Positions 8,229 to 17,986 of a DNA stretch of 64,000 nt are shown here, in pieces. Position 1 is the stretch's first letter; every line of letters starts with the position of its first letter. This DNA is from Nitrospirillum viridazoti CBAmc (lineage in GTDB: Bacteria; Pseudomonadota; Alphaproteobacteria; Azospirillales; Azospirillaceae): positions 1,302,001 to 1,366,000 of the forward strand of contig NZ_CP022111.1 of assembly GCF_000730165.1 (NCBI RefSeq). Reading direction: 5' to 3'. The translations under genes and the position numbers were made by a program. The notes under the pieces are model-generated. The model was not told where the DNA came from. It made no database searches and saw only the letters and a list, made by a program, of their open reading frames with translations.

Positions 8229-9287
8229 CTACTTTTCCTCCGCCTTCCGCGCCAGCGTGAGCAGCCGGGCGGCGATGTCACCCGGCTTCAGCACGGCGGT
8301 GGCGCCGCCCAGGGCGATGGCTGCCCCGGGCATGCCATGGACGATGCTGCTTTCCTTGTCCTGCGCGAAGGTGACCGCGCCCGCGTCGCGCATCTCACGC
8401 AGTTCCATGGCGCCGTCCACGCCCATGCCGGACAGCAGCACGCCCACGGCGCGCGCCCCGTGCACCCGCGTGACCGAGCGGAAAAAGTGCGACACCGCCG
8501 GCCGGGCGCTATTCTCCGGCGCGCCATGATCCAGCTTGATGGTCCCGTCGGCCCCCAAGCCCATATGGGCGTTGTCGGGTGCCAGGTAGAAATGCCCAGG
8601 GCGGGGCACGTCGCCCGCCTTGGCCACCTGCACCGGCAGGGCGGACCCGCTGGCCAGCCAGTCGGCGAAACCGCCCACGAACCCGGGGGAGATGTGCTGC
8701 ACCGCCAGCAGCGGGATGGGAAAATCCGCCGGCAGGCCGGCCAGGATGGCCTGCAGGGCCACGGGGCCCCCGGTGGACGCGCCAATGGCGACGACAGCCG
8801 GGCGCGTGCCGCCTTGCAGGGTGGCTTCCGGCATGGGGCGGGCCACGGGTTCGCGGGGCAGCTTGGACGGGTTGGCCCAGCGCCGCACCACCTTGACCTC
8901 GGCCATCAGGCGCACCGTCTGCGCCAGCTCCGCCGCCTCTATGGCCTGGCGGGGATGGCCCACGCCCACCGGGCGGTGGACGAAGGCCACGGCGCCGGCG
9001 TCCAGGGCGCGGAAGGTCGCCGCCACATGGTCGCTCATGGTGCTGCTGACCACCACGATGGGGCAGGGCGTCTCTTCCATGATGCGGCGGGTGGCGGCCA
9101 GGCCGCCCAGGCGCGGCATGTGGATGTCCATCGTCACCACGTCGGGGCGATGGCGGGCCACCGCCTCCACCGCCTGCACACCGTCGACAGCGATGGCCAC
9201 CACCTCGATGTCGGGTTCTCCCGACAGGATGGAAACCAGATATTCACGCAGCGTGGGTGAGTCTTCAGCGACAACGACCCGGATCAT
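8229..9287 (-). CDS. cheB: CheB, receptor-glutamate methylesterase with receiver domain
   Basis: 352 residues, standard CheB length. The receiver (1-120) has acidic residues near the N-terminus and phospho-site D54 (VTMDIHMPR). The methylesterase domain (about 163-350) has the catalytic triad S171 (AIGASTGGP), H198 (VQHISPGF) and D290 (GMGVDGA). It demethylates the chemoreceptor and would counter CheR. It corresponds to WspF in Wsp systems, where loss locks signalling on. The start follows the cheA stop by 12 bases. Confidence 0.96.
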   Translation of the reverse strand: MIRVVVAEDSPTLREYLVSILSGEPDIEVVAIAVDGVQAVEAVARHRPDVVTMDIHMPRLGGLAATRRIMEETPCPIVVVSSTMSDHVAATFRALDAGAVAFVHRPVGVGHPRQAIEAAELAQTVRLMAEVKVVRRWANPSKLPREPVARPMPEATLQGGTRPAVVAIGASTGGPVALQAILAGLPADFPIPLLAVQHISPGFVGGFADWLASGSALPVQVAKAGDVPRPGHFYLAPDNAHMGLGADGTIKLDHGAPENSARPAVSHFFRSVTRVHGARAVGVLLSGMGVDGAMELREMRDAGAVTFAQDKESSIVHGMPGAAIALGGATAVLKPGDIAARLLTLARKAEEK

Positions 9288-9299
9288 TAGAGGCTTTCC

Positions 9300-11555
9300 T
9301 TAGACCAAATGACTGACGATTTGCAGCAGGTTGCCCTGGTCGAAGCTGTCCTTGACCAGGTAGGCGTTGGCACCGGCATCAATTCCCCGTTCCTTGTCCT
9401 CGCGTGAGCCCAGCGAGGTGATCAGCACCACGGGCAGCTCGGCCAGCTTGGGGGTGCCGCGCACCTTGGTGGTCAACTCGAAGCCGCCCATGCGCGGCAT
9501 TTCCACATCCGACACCAGAAGATCGAACTCCTCCCCGCCGGTCAGGGCGCCCCAGGCATCCACCCCGTCCACCGCGGTGCGCACCTGGTAGCCCGCCGCC
9601 TCCAGCAGGTTCTTGAACAGCGTACGTGCAGTGATGCTGTCTTCTGCAATCAATATGGACTTTTTTCGCGAGACGGCCACCATCGGTCGTGCGGTCGCGG
9701 GCGCCTGGGCCGCCCCCGCCAGCAGATCGGGGATGTTCAGGATCAGCGCCACCTCGCCCGTGGCCAGCACGCTGGCGCCGGTGACGTAGGGCGCCCGGGC
9801 CAGCTGCGGGCCCAGGCTTTTCATCAGCACTTCCTGCTCATCGCGCACGCGGTCGACGATGAAGGCGGTGGCCTGGCCGCCCCGGCTCAGCACCGCCACG
9901 GTATAGTGGCTGGGCGGCGCCTGGTTGCCGCGGGTGGGCGCCAGGCCCAGCACGTCGGCCAGCCGCACCAGGCCCAGGGTGCGGCCGTCCAGCACCACGG
10001 TCTCCCGGTTCTCCACCGTGGCGATGGCGCCCAGGGCCACGCGTGCCACCCGTTCCACCCCGCCGGTGGGCAGGATGAAGCAGGCGCCCTCCACCTCCAC
10101 CAACACCCCGCGGAAGCTGGCCAGCGTCACCGGCAGGCGGATACGGAAGACGGTGCCCAGGCCCACGGTGGATTCCACCGCCAGGCCGCCACCGAGCCTT
10201 TCCACCTTCTCCTGCACGATGGGCAGGCCCAGGCCCCGGCCGGACACGTCGGTCAGCAGGCCGCTGGTCGACAGGCCGGACCGGAAGGCCAGCGCGCGGG
10301 CCTCATCGTCATCCAGGGCCGCCGCGGCCTCCGCCGACATCAGGCCCTGTTCCGCCGCCGCGTGGCGCAGGCGCGTCACGTCGAAGCCGCCGCCGTCGTC
10401 GGCGATGGCGATTTCCGCCCGGCCCGCCTCCGTCTGGGCGACGGTGATGGCCAGCGTCCCACGCGGGGCCTTGCCCTTGGCCTCGCGCGCCTCCGGCGGC
10501 TCGATGCCGTGGGCGATGGCGTTGCGCACCAGATGCAGCAGCGCGTCCTTCATCTCTTCCTGGATGCGGCGGTCGATCTCCAGGTCCCCGCCCCGGATGA
10601 TCAGCTCCACCTCCTTCCCCTCGGCGCGGGCAAGGTCGCGCACCAGGGGGGCCATGGGGTCCAGCAGGGCGGACACCGGCACCATCAGCACCTGCTTGGC
10701 TTCATCCAGCAGGCTGTCCAGCATCTTGCCCAGGATGCGCAGATCCTGGCGGCCGGCATTGGCCAGCTGGGCGATGCGGCCGGACAGCCAGCGCAGGGTG
10801 TCGCCCTGCTGCTTCAGCAGGCGGGCGGCGGGGCTGTCCTCCGCCTCCTCCAGCCGGCGGCGGGCGCGCTCGTGCGAGCGCACGCGCTCCGCCACCTCCG
10901 ATGCCAGCCCGCCCAGGTCGGCCACCTGCCGGCCGGCCGCCAGGCGGGCGGACACCAGCTCCTCGGCATGGCGCAGCAGCGTGTCGACCTTGGAGGTGGC
11001 GATACGCAGGGTGGGCCGGCTGCCGACGCGCGGCGCGTCCGCGGGGGTATCGGCCGAGGGGGTATTGGCCGGCGACCCCTCTTCCGCCGGGGGCGGGGCC
11101 GGCGGCTCCGTCCGGGCGGCAGGCTCGGGCGGCACGGCGGCCCTGGCCACCGGCTCCCGCCCCTCGGCATAGGCTTCCAAGGCCGAGACCAGGGCGTCCT
11201 GGTCGGGGCCGGCCACCACGCTGCCGTCCAGCAGGCCGCGCACCCGGGCGTAGCCTTGGTGCAGCAGGTCCATGCCGCCGGGGGTCAACGCCAGCCTGCC
11301 CCCCTTCAAGGCGGCGAAGACGCTTTCCATGGCATGGCACACGGCCACCACCGCGCCCAGGTTCACCGCGCGGGCGGCGCCCTTCAGGGTGTGCACCTCG
11401 CGGAAGGTGGTCTCCACCAGCTCCTGCGCGCGCTCACGCGGGGGCGACTGCTCCAAGGCCAACAGCCCGGCGGCGATGGCGGAGAGGTGCTCCTCCGCCT
11501 CCACCTCGAACATGGCCAGCAGCCTTTTCAGGAGCTGATCGTCCGACTGGCTCAT
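9300..11555 (-). CDS. cheA: Hybrid CheA histidine kinase with C-terminal receiver (WspE/CheA3-like)
   Basis: 751 residues. The Hpt domain holds the phosphorylated histidine H55 in EVHTLKGAARAV. A Pro/Ala-rich linker (about 125-185) follows. The dimerisation and ATPase domains have the N-box HLVRNAIAHGIE, G1 ADDGGGFD and G2 GRGLGLPIV. A CheW-like P5 domain spans about 480-610. The final 120 residues are a receiver (LIAEDSITARTL, LLVSDVEMPRMGG, LITSLGS, YLVKDSF). No CheY-binding P2 domain is obvious. The fused receiver is typical of Wsp and of R. centenum CheA3, and can act as phosphate sink or relay. It starts 10 bases after the receptor gene. Confidence 0.95.
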   Translation of the reverse strand: MSQSDDQLLKRLLAMFEVEAEEHLSAIAAGLLALEQSPPRERAQELVETTFREVHTLKGAARAVNLGAVVAVCHAMESVFAALKGGRLALTPGGMDLLHQGYARVRGLLDGSVVAGPDQDALVSALEAYAEGREPVARAAVPPEPAARTEPPAPPPAEEGSPANTPSADTPADAPRVGSRPTLRIATSKVDTLLRHAEELVSARLAAGRQVADLGGLASEVAERVRSHERARRRLEEAEDSPAARLLKQQGDTLRWLSGRIAQLANAGRQDLRILGKMLDSLLDEAKQVLMVPVSALLDPMAPLVRDLARAEGKEVELIIRGGDLEIDRRIQEEMKDALLHLVRNAIAHGIEPPEAREAKGKAPRGTLAITVAQTEAGRAEIAIADDGGGFDVTRLRHAAAEQGLMSAEAAAALDDDEARALAFRSGLSTSGLLTDVSGRGLGLPIVQEKVERLGGGLAVESTVGLGTVFRIRLPVTLASFRGVLVEVEGACFILPTGGVERVARVALGAIATVENRETVVLDGRTLGLVRLADVLGLAPTRGNQAPPSHYTVAVLSRGGQATAFIVDRVRDEQEVLMKSLGPQLARAPYVTGASVLATGEVALILNIPDLLAGAAQAPATARPMVAVSRKKSILIAEDSITARTLFKNLLEAAGYQVRTAVDGVDAWGALTGGEEFDLLVSDVEMPRMGGFELTTKVRGTPKLAELPVVLITSLGSREDKERGIDAGANAYLVKDSFDQGNLLQIVSHLV

Positions 11556-11565
11556 GGGCCGGTCC

Positions 11566-13182
11566 TCAGGCCTGGTACTGGCCGGTGACGGTCTTCAGCT
11601 TGTGCCCCAGTTCGTTCAGGTTCTGGGCGGCGGTCTCGGCCTGTTTGGTGGCGTTCATGTTCTGCATGCTGGCCTGCTTGATGTTCTCCATGGCCAGCGC
11701 CACCTGGTCGATGCCCACCTGCTGCTGCTGGTTGGACGCGGCGATCTGGGTGGCGGCCTGGGTCGCCACGGCGATGCTCTGGGCCAGGCGATCGATGGCC
11801 TCGCCCGCCGCCACCGACTGCTTCACGCCGACGTCCACCGCCTTGCTGCCCTGTTCGGCGGCCAGCACGGCCGTGGCCGTCGCCTTCTGGATGTCGCCCA
11901 GGATGGAGCGCACCTGGGTGGTGGCCTGCTTGGACTGTTCGGCCAGGCTGCGCACCTCCTGCGCCACCACGACGAAGCCCTTGCCCTGCTCGCCAGCCCG
12001 CGCCGCCTCGATGGCGGCGTTGACGGCCAGCAGGTTGGACTGCTCGGCCAGGTCGTTCACCGTGGCCACGATCTCGCCGATGGCCTGACTCTGCTCGCTC
12101 AGCTGCATGACCGCCTCGGCGATGGCCATGATCTGCTCGCGCACCCTGGTGATGCCCTCGATGGACTGTTCCACCGCCTGCTTGCCGTTCTGGGAGACCT
12201 GGGCGGTGTTCTGCGCCGTCTGCGAGACGTACAGCGCCTTCTCGCTGGACACCTGGGAGGTCTTCTTCACCTCCTCCATCGTGGCGCTGGTCTGGGCCAA
12301 GGCGGTCGCCGTCTCGGCGGCGCTGGCCGCCACCTGGGCGGTGATGGTGACGATCTGGCTGGACGCCGTGCCCAGCACATTGGTGCCGTCGCGCAGGTCG
12401 CGCATCAGCTGGCGCAGGGTGCCGGCCATCGCATGGAAGGTGCGGCCCAGGCTGCCCACCTCGTCCGCCCGGTCACTGACCTCGATGGCGCCCGCCACCG
12501 TCAGGTCGCCAGCGCCGATGCGCTCCGCCGTGGTGGTGATGGTGCGCAGGGGGGTCGCGATGTTGCGGCCCAGGAACAGGCCGGCCACCACGACGAAGAC
12601 AGCCGCCACCAGGGTGCCGACGCCGATGACCAGCACGGTGCTTTCAGCGCTGGCCGCCGCCGCCGCCTCCCGCGCGCGCAGCAGCTCGCCCTCGCCCGCC
12701 TGCATGGTGGCGACGATGCGGCGGATGTCGTCCATCGACTGCTTGCCCCGGTCGCTCAGCACCACGGCCTTCGCCGGCTCAAATCCCTGCAGGCGGCGCA
12801 GGTCGATGGTTTCCTTCAGTTCCGCCGCCTTGTCCTTGATGGGGACGCGCAGGCGTTCCAGGTTCTGCTGCTGCACCGGGTTGTCCAAGGTCAGGGTCGC
12901 CACCGTCTGCAGCGCCTGCTCCATGGTGTTCTGGCCCTGCCGGTAGGGTTCCAGGTACCGGTCCTCACCCGTGATGAGATAGCCGCGCTGGCCCGTCTCC
13001 ATATCCTGCAGCGCGGTCAGCAGGCTCAGCAGCCGCGCCTGGACCTCATAGGAATGGGAGCGCAGCGTGGTGGTTTCCGTCAGCTGGCGGATGTTGCCGT
13101 ACGACGTGGCAGCCACCACGAGAAGAATGAACAGGACGCTGCACAAGCAGATCCAGATTTTCATTCCGACAGAGTACTTCAT
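11566..13182 (-). CDS. Methyl-accepting chemotaxis protein with CHASE3 sensor domain
   Basis: 538 residues from the ATG at 13182, chosen because the hydrophobic segment (about 8-28) starts just after it and a CGGGAG site precedes it. A periplasmic CHASE3-type helical domain follows ([20 protein letters not shown] is its signature). Then come a second membrane helix (about 190-212), HAMP, and the cytoplasmic signalling hairpin whose tip reads [38 protein letters not shown]. No C-terminal CheR-tethering pentapeptide is present. WspA uses a different periplasmic four-helix sensor. The gene sits between cheW and cheA and lacks its own obvious promoter. Confidence 0.94.
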   Translation of the reverse strand: MKYSVGMKIWICLCSVLFILLVVAATSYGNIRQLTETTTLRSHSYEVQARLLSLLTALQDMETGQRGYLITGEDRYLEPYRQGQNTMEQALQTVATLTLDNPVQQQNLERLRVPIKDKAAELKETIDLRRLQGFEPAKAVVLSDRGKQSMDDIRRIVATMQAGEGELLRAREAAAAASAESTVLVIGVGTLVAAVFVVVAGLFLGRNIATPLRTITTTAERIGAGDLTVAGAIEVSDRADEVGSLGRTFHAMAGTLRQLMRDLRDGTNVLGTASSQIVTITAQVAASAAETATALAQTSATMEEVKKTSQVSSEKALYVSQTAQNTAQVSQNGKQAVEQSIEGITRVREQIMAIAEAVMQLSEQSQAIGEIVATVNDLAEQSNLLAVNAAIEAARAGEQGKGFVVVAQEVRSLAEQSKQATTQVRSILGDIQKATATAVLAAEQGSKAVDVGVKQSVAAGEAIDRLAQSIAVATQAATQIAASNQQQQVGIDQVALAMENIKQASMQNMNATKQAETAAQNLNELGHKLKTVTGQYQA

Positions 13183-13252
13183 GACCGGCGCTCCCGAGGG
13201 GCTGTGCGTGAACGGTGGACTGTTTCGAGGAGGGAGGGACGATGGCAGCGGC

Positions 13253-13903
13253 TTAGCCCGACCGGGCGACGGACCTGCCTTCGACGGTGAGATCCGGATC
13301 GGCCAGCAGGCGCTGGGCATCCAGCAGGGCGAGATGGGGCGGCACGACGCCGACGAGGTAATGGCGCTGGCGCCCGGTGACGACGCTGGGCGGCGCCTGC
13401 ACCTTGGCGCGGGGCATGCGGGAGACGCCGACGATGGATGTCACCAGCAGGCCCAGGGCGCCCCCGCTTTGGCCGGGCGCCTGCGCCTGGCCCAGGACAA
13501 CCACGCGGCGCAGCTCAGAGGATGGAACCGCGCCCAGATCCAGCAGACGGCCCAGGTGGACCAGCGGCAGCACCTGGCCGCGCACGGTGGTCAGGCCGGC
13601 GATGAAGGACGGCGCCTTGGGCACGGTCGTCAGCCTGTTGAGGGCCAGCACCTCCGTCACCGCCGCCGTCTCGAAGCCATAACGCTCCTGCCCCACCGTG
13701 AATTCCATGTATTCCAGGATGTCGCCGTCATCCTCCAGTACGGGGGGCTTGGCCAGTTCCAGCCCGCGCCGGTGCAGGATGCGGCGCGTCGTCTCCTCAT
13801 CCGGGACCCAGCCGCGCTCCAGCGCCGCCGCCCAGCCGGCCAGGCGGCGGTGGATGTCTTCCCAGTCGATGCCCCGCCCTTCGGCGGCCCGGTCCATGGC
13901 CAT
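13253..13903 (-). CDS. cheW: CheW-like coupling protein with N-terminal extension (WspD position)
   Basis: 216 residues, longer than a minimal CheW. The first 60 residues ([39 protein letters not shown]) form a helical extension seen in WspD-type CheW proteins. The CheW fold follows: [21 protein letters not shown], then [20 protein letters not shown] and [12 protein letters not shown]. It should link receptor to CheA. The start is 3 bases from the cheR stop. There are two CheW genes flanking cheR, exactly as wspB and wspD flank wspC. Confidence 0.92.
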   Translation of the reverse strand: MAMDRAAEGRGIDWEDIHRRLAGWAAALERGWVPDEETTRRILHRRGLELAKPPVLEDDGDILEYMEFTVGQERYGFETAAVTEVLALNRLTTVPKAPSFIAGLTTVRGQVLPLVHLGRLLDLGAVPSSELRRVVVLGQAQAPGQSGGALGLLVTSIVGVSRMPRAKVQAPPSVVTGRQRHYLVGVVPPHLALLDAQRLLADPDLTVEGRSVARSG

Positions 13904-13906
13904 GCC

Positions 13907-15400
13907 TTAGAACTCCCCCCCCATGGCCTGGCCCAGCGCCGCATGGGCGTGGGCGGCCACGTCCATCAGCCGACCCACCGTCATGCCTTCCAGATCCGGC
14001 AGGATTTCCTCCGGCCGGTGCCCCTCCAGCAGGCCCATGATGTTGCGGTAGTGCTTGCGCGCGTCCCGCATGCGGCCCTCGTTGCGGGCTAGGTTGGCCA
14101 TGGCCAGGTGCGTGGCGATGGATTGCGGCGCCAGGAACAGCGCGCGCTGCAGCGAGGCGGCAGCGGCCGCAGCATCGCCCCGTTCCTGCTGGATCATGGC
14201 CAGCAGATGGTGCGCCTCAGCGCTGACCCGGTTGTGGTCCAGCACTCCCTGGCACCAGTGCGCCGCCTCCGCCAGTCGGCCCTGGTTGGCGTAGCTGCGC
14301 GCCAGCAGCAGCATGGCGGCGTCATCCGCCGGCGCGAAGGCCAGCCGCGCCTCCAGCTGTTCCACCGCCTCGCCATAGCGCCCCTGGTCATAGAGGGAGC
14401 GGCAATGGTCGAGGCTGGGCACAGGGGGCTTGACGGCGACAGTGGGCGGGGCCGCCACCGGCAAGGGCGCCGGTTCGGGCACCGGGGCCAGCGGCAGTAT
14501 GGAGAAATGCTGGGTGACGGGCGCAGGGGGGGCGGCATGCGCCGGCAGCGGCAGCTTGCGGTAGACGGTGGCGCCCTCGAAGGGCACGAAGGTAAGGGGG
14601 GCGAACATGGGCGGGGCGCCGTCGACGGAACTGGGCAGCAGCCAGCCGTTATCCACCAGCGACCGCGCCAACCGCCGCACCACCCGGTTCGCCTGCGCGC
14701 CGTTGAAGTACATCAGCACGTTTCGGCACAGGATGACGTCCATGGCGTTGGTGTTGCTTTCCAGCGCCGGATAGGGGTCGTCCACCAGGTTGTGGTAGGA
14801 GAAGGTGACCATGCGGGCGATGTCGGGGCTGATGCGGTAGCGCCCGCCCGGCAGTGACGTGAAATAGCGGGCCCGCAGGGCCGGATCCACGCCGCGGAAG
14901 GACCATTCGCCGTAGACCCCCTCGGCCGCCCGCCGCAGGAAGCGGGGGTTCACGTCGGTGGCCAGCAGAGTGACGGTCCAGTCCGCCCGGTCGGGCAGCA
15001 GCGTGTCCAGCAGCATGGCCAGGCTGTACGCCTCCTCCCCCGTGCAGCAGGCCGCACTCCAGATGCGCAGGGACAGCAATCCCTTCGCCCGCCGCTCGGC
15101 GATCAGGTCGGGTAGGATCTTGCGGCCTAGGGCCTCGAAACTTTTGGGTTCGCGGAAGAAATAGGTTTCCCCTACGGTCAGCTGGCCGGCCAGGGCCTCC
15201 AGCTGCGCCCGGTCGGGGCCGCCCGCCGTCAACCAGTGCTGTACGGCCGCCAGGGTGCTGGGATAGCCCAATTCCACCGCCGCCCGCTCCAGGCCGCGTT
15301 CCATGTCGGTCCAACGATCGGCCGGGAAGTAAAGCCCGATGCTGGCGCTTAGCCGGTCCGACATGGCGGCAAGCAGGTTGTCCGGCAGGGTACGGTTCAT
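13907..15400 (-). CDS. cheR: CheR-type receptor methyltransferase with C-terminal TPR repeats (WspC-like)
   Basis: 497 residues. The N-terminal half is CheR: GETYFFREPKSFEAL, the SAM-binding WSAACCTGEEAYSLAMLLD, TLLATDVNPRFLRRA, and DVILCRNVLMYF. A Pro/Ala linker (about 280-325) leads to TPR units from about 330 (YDQGRYGEAVEQLEARLAF, LLARSYANQGRLAEAAHW, RALFLAPQSIATHLAMANLA). CheR with TPRs is the hallmark of WspC/FrzF-like methyltransferases. It methylates receptor glutamates. Its start overlaps the upstream cheW stop as ATGA. Confidence 0.95.
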   Translation of the reverse strand: MNRTLPDNLLAAMSDRLSASIGLYFPADRWTDMERGLERAAVELGYPSTLAAVQHWLTAGGPDRAQLEALAGQLTVGETYFFREPKSFEALGRKILPDLIAERRAKGLLSLRIWSAACCTGEEAYSLAMLLDTLLPDRADWTVTLLATDVNPRFLRRAAEGVYGEWSFRGVDPALRARYFTSLPGGRYRISPDIARMVTFSYHNLVDDPYPALESNTNAMDVILCRNVLMYFNGAQANRVVRRLARSLVDNGWLLPSSVDGAPPMFAPLTFVPFEGATVYRKLPLPAHAAPPAPVTQHFSILPLAPVPEPAPLPVAAPPTVAVKPPVPSLDHCRSLYDQGRYGEAVEQLEARLAFAPADDAAMLLLARSYANQGRLAEAAHWCQGVLDHNRVSAEAHHLLAMIQQERGDAAAAAASLQRALFLAPQSIATHLAMANLARNEGRMRDARKHYRNIMGLLEGHRPEEILPDLEGMTVGRLMDVAAHAHAALGQAMGGEF

Positions 15401-15921
15401 CCGCCGCCCCCTTCGGACCCACCCTTGACCGCCAGCGCCCGGTCCAGCTGCTCCTCCTCCGCCGCCGACAGGAAACGGTCCAGATCGTGGATCAGCAACA
15501 GGCCATCCGACAGCCGCACCACGCCGACAATGGCGTCATCCGCCCCGGGGACCACGCCCTGGGCCGACACCCAGTCGACGGGCGCGCCCGCCACCGTGCC
15601 CACCACGCTGTCGACCAGCAGGACGACGGTGCGGCGCAGCCCGCGCGCCACGATCATGTGGTCGCTCAGCGACAGGGGGCGGCTGTCCAGGCCGAAGCGG
15701 CGGCGCACGTCCATGACCGGCACCACCTGGCCCTGCAGGTTGATGACCCCGCGCACCAGGCCCGGCGCGCCCGGCAGGGGCGTCACCGCCACGGCCCGCA
15801 CCGCCCGCTCCACCATGGCCAGCGGCAGGCCATAGGCCTGGCCGTCGAGGTCGAAGCGCAGAAGGAAGGCGCTGGCGCCTTCCGCCGTGGCGGAGCCCGA
15901 GGTCAAGCCCCGCTCAATCAT
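15397..15921 (-). CDS. cheW: CheW coupling protein (WspB position)
   Basis: 174 residues from the ATG at 15921, which overlaps the 3' end of the upstream kinase gene by 8 bases; a GTG at 15939 is the alternative. CheW pattern: FLLRFDLDGQAYGLPLAMVE, VTPLPGAPGLVRGVINLQGQ, VVPVMDVRRRFGL, and a C-terminal SDGLLLIHDLDRFLS. It has no extension, unlike the second cheW. The expected role is to bridge the CHASE3 receptor to the hybrid CheA. Confidence 0.94.
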   Translation of the reverse strand: MIERGLTSGSATAEGASAFLLRFDLDGQAYGLPLAMVERAVRAVAVTPLPGAPGLVRGVINLQGQVVPVMDVRRRFGLDSRPLSLSDHMIVARGLRRTVVLLVDSVVGTVAGAPVDWVSAQGVVPGADDAIVGVVRLSDGLLLIHDLDRFLSAAEEEQLDRALAVKGGSEGGGG

Positions 15922-17986
15922 GGGCGTCCCCTTCCCCACCCGGCAACCCCACCGTGGCGGCGGTCAGCAGCAGCTTTTCCAGATCGACGGGCTTGCTCAG
16001 GAAGATCTCCAGGCCCACGGCGCGGCAGCGTTCCCGCTCCTCCGCCGTGACCCCGGCGGTCAGCACCACCAGGGGCGGCAGCGGCCGGTCGGGCGTACGC
16101 TGCAGGGCGCGAATCCGGGTCGTGGCCTCCAGCCCGCCCATGACCGGCATATGCATGTCCATGAACACCAGGTCGTAGGTGCCCGTGTCCACCGCCTGCA
16201 CGGCGGCGGCGCCGTTGTCCACGATATCCACCTCATGCCCCACGCCGCGCAGGATGGTGGACACCAGGATCTGGGTGGACCGGTCATCTTCCACCAGCAG
16301 GATGCGGCGGCCACCCCTGGCGCGGCCCGACGGCGCTTGGGGCCCGGCTCCGGTGAGCGGAGGCAGCGCCGCCGCCTCTTCCGCCGACACGGCCAGCGGT
16401 AGTTCAAACCAGAAGCGGCTGCCCTGACCCGGCACGCTCTCCACCCCGATGCGCCCGTCCATGTGCTCCACCAGGCGGCGGCAGATGGCCAGGCCCAGGC
16501 CCGTGCCGCCGAAACGGCGGGCCGTGGTCTCATCCACCTGGCTGAATTCCTCGAACAGGCCGGACAGCCGCTCCGGCGGGATGCCGATGCCGGTGTCGGC
16601 CACGCACACCCGCAAGCGCGACGGCGCCCCCCCCAGGCCAGCCGGCGGCGGCAGCACCTCCGCCGTCAGGCTGACGCTCCCGGCCGGGGTGAACTTCACG
16701 GCGTTGGTCAGCAGGTTCAGCACCACCTGGCGCAGCCGGGTGGGATCGCCCATGATCTTGGCGGGCAGGGCGCTGGTCACGGCGGAGTTGAACGCCAGGC
16801 CCTTGCCGCTGGCCGAGGGGCGCACCAGGGCGATGCAGTCGTCCACCAGGGTGCGGAAATCCAGGGGCAGGTTTTCCAGGGTCAGGCGCCCGGCCTCGAT
16901 CTTGGACAGGTCCAGAATGTCGTCCAGCAGGCCCAGCAGGGTGCGCCCCGCCTCCGCCTGCAAGGTCAGCAGGCGATGCCATTCGCCCGGGCTGACGCCA
17001 CCGCGCAGCAGCAATTCGGAAAAGCCGATGACCCCGGTCAGCGGCGTGCGCAGCTCATGCGCCACAGTGGCGAGATAGCGCGACTTGGCCTCGTTGGCCA
17101 TGTCGGCGGCCTTGCGCGCGGCCAGCAGGTCGCGGGCCGTGGCCGCCAGATCCTCCGTCCGCTCCGCCACGCGGCGTTCCAGCGTGGCGTGCGCCTCGCT
17201 CAAGGCCTGTTCCGCCTCCTTGGCGGCGGTGATGTCGCGGGCGATGGTGACGAGGCCCTCGGTCGCCCCCTCGCCGTCCTTGAAGGTGGAACGCACGACC
17301 GAGTACCAGCGACGGCGCGATGGCGCCTCCGCCGACGCCGGGGCGTCCTGCTGGATGTCGGTGACCGTGATGCCGGCCTCCAGGGCCGCCTGGTCCGCCG
17401 CCTCGCGCCGCGCCGCTCCCTCGGCCCCGATCTCCTGGTCCGTGCGGCCGATCAGGTCGTCGGGGTTGTCCACGCCCAGGGCCTTGGCATGGGCCACGTT
17501 GCTGCGCAGGTAGCGCAGGTTCTTGTCCTTGAAGGCGATGGGATCCGGCACGCTGTTCATCAGGTGCGACAGCAGCAGCCGCTCCTCCGCCAGGGCGCGG
17601 CGCACGGCGCAATGTTCCGCCGCCTCGCGAATCAGGCGGCCCAGCCGGTCGGGCGTCCATGGCTTGGGCAGATAGCCGAAAATCTGGCCGGCGTTGACGG
17701 CGGCGCCCAGGGCGTCGATGTCGGTGTAGCCGGTGATCAGCACACGGGTGGCATCCGACAGCTCGCGCGCCCAGCGCAGGAATTCATGGCCGGCCATGCC
17801 CGGCATGCGCTGGTCGGAAATGATGACCAGGGGGGCGATGTCGTCGCCCTCCAGCATGGCCCGGGCCTTCAGCGGCGACGTGCTGGTCAGGACATAGAAC
17901 TCGTCCTCCAGCGCGTCGGTGACCGCCATCAGCACCTCCGGCTCGTCGTCGACCACCATGACGGTGGGCAGCTCCTGGGCGATCAT
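15914..17986 (-). CDS. Hybrid histidine kinase REC-PAS-HisKA-HATPase-REC
   Basis: 690 residues. The N-terminal receiver (about 8-125) has MVVDDEPEVL, IISDQRMPGMAGHEFL and YLPKPW. PAS (about 140-265) is followed by a coiled coil (about 265-310), then HisKA with the phosphorylated histidine in TVAHELRTPLTGVIGF. The ATPase domain has LLTNAVKFTPAG, ADTGIGIPPERL and FGGTGLGLAICR. The C-terminal receiver has LLVEDDRSTQIL and LVFMDMHMPVMGG. No membrane segment is seen, so it is cytosolic. The first two domains closely resemble those of the GGDEF-EAL protein at the operon end. Its ATG overlaps the upstream kinase stop as TAATG. Confidence 0.94.
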   Translation of the reverse strand: MIAQELPTVMVVDDEPEVLMAVTDALEDEFYVLTSTSPLKARAMLEGDDIAPLVIISDQRMPGMAGHEFLRWARELSDATRVLITGYTDIDALGAAVNAGQIFGYLPKPWTPDRLGRLIREAAEHCAVRRALAEERLLLSHLMNSVPDPIAFKDKNLRYLRSNVAHAKALGVDNPDDLIGRTDQEIGAEGAARREAADQAALEAGITVTDIQQDAPASAEAPSRRRWYSVVRSTFKDGEGATEGLVTIARDITAAKEAEQALSEAHATLERRVAERTEDLAATARDLLAARKAADMANEAKSRYLATVAHELRTPLTGVIGFSELLLRGGVSPGEWHRLLTLQAEAGRTLLGLLDDILDLSKIEAGRLTLENLPLDFRTLVDDCIALVRPSASGKGLAFNSAVTSALPAKIMGDPTRLRQVVLNLLTNAVKFTPAGSVSLTAEVLPPPAGLGGAPSRLRVCVADTGIGIPPERLSGLFEEFSQVDETTARRFGGTGLGLAICRRLVEHMDGRIGVESVPGQGSRFWFELPLAVSAEEAAALPPLTGAGPQAPSGRARGGRRILLVEDDRSTQILVSTILRGVGHEVDIVDNGAAAVQAVDTGTYDLVFMDMHMPVMGGLEATTRIRALQRTPDRPLPPLVVLTAGVTAEERERCRAVGLEIFLSKPVDLEKLLLTAATVGLPGGEGDAHD

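Noticed and set aside
9906-11588. 560-codon plus-strand open frame opposite cheA
   Set aside because: It is an antisense shadow rich in Gly, Arg, Gln and His with no domain; the CheA motifs are unambiguous on the other strand.
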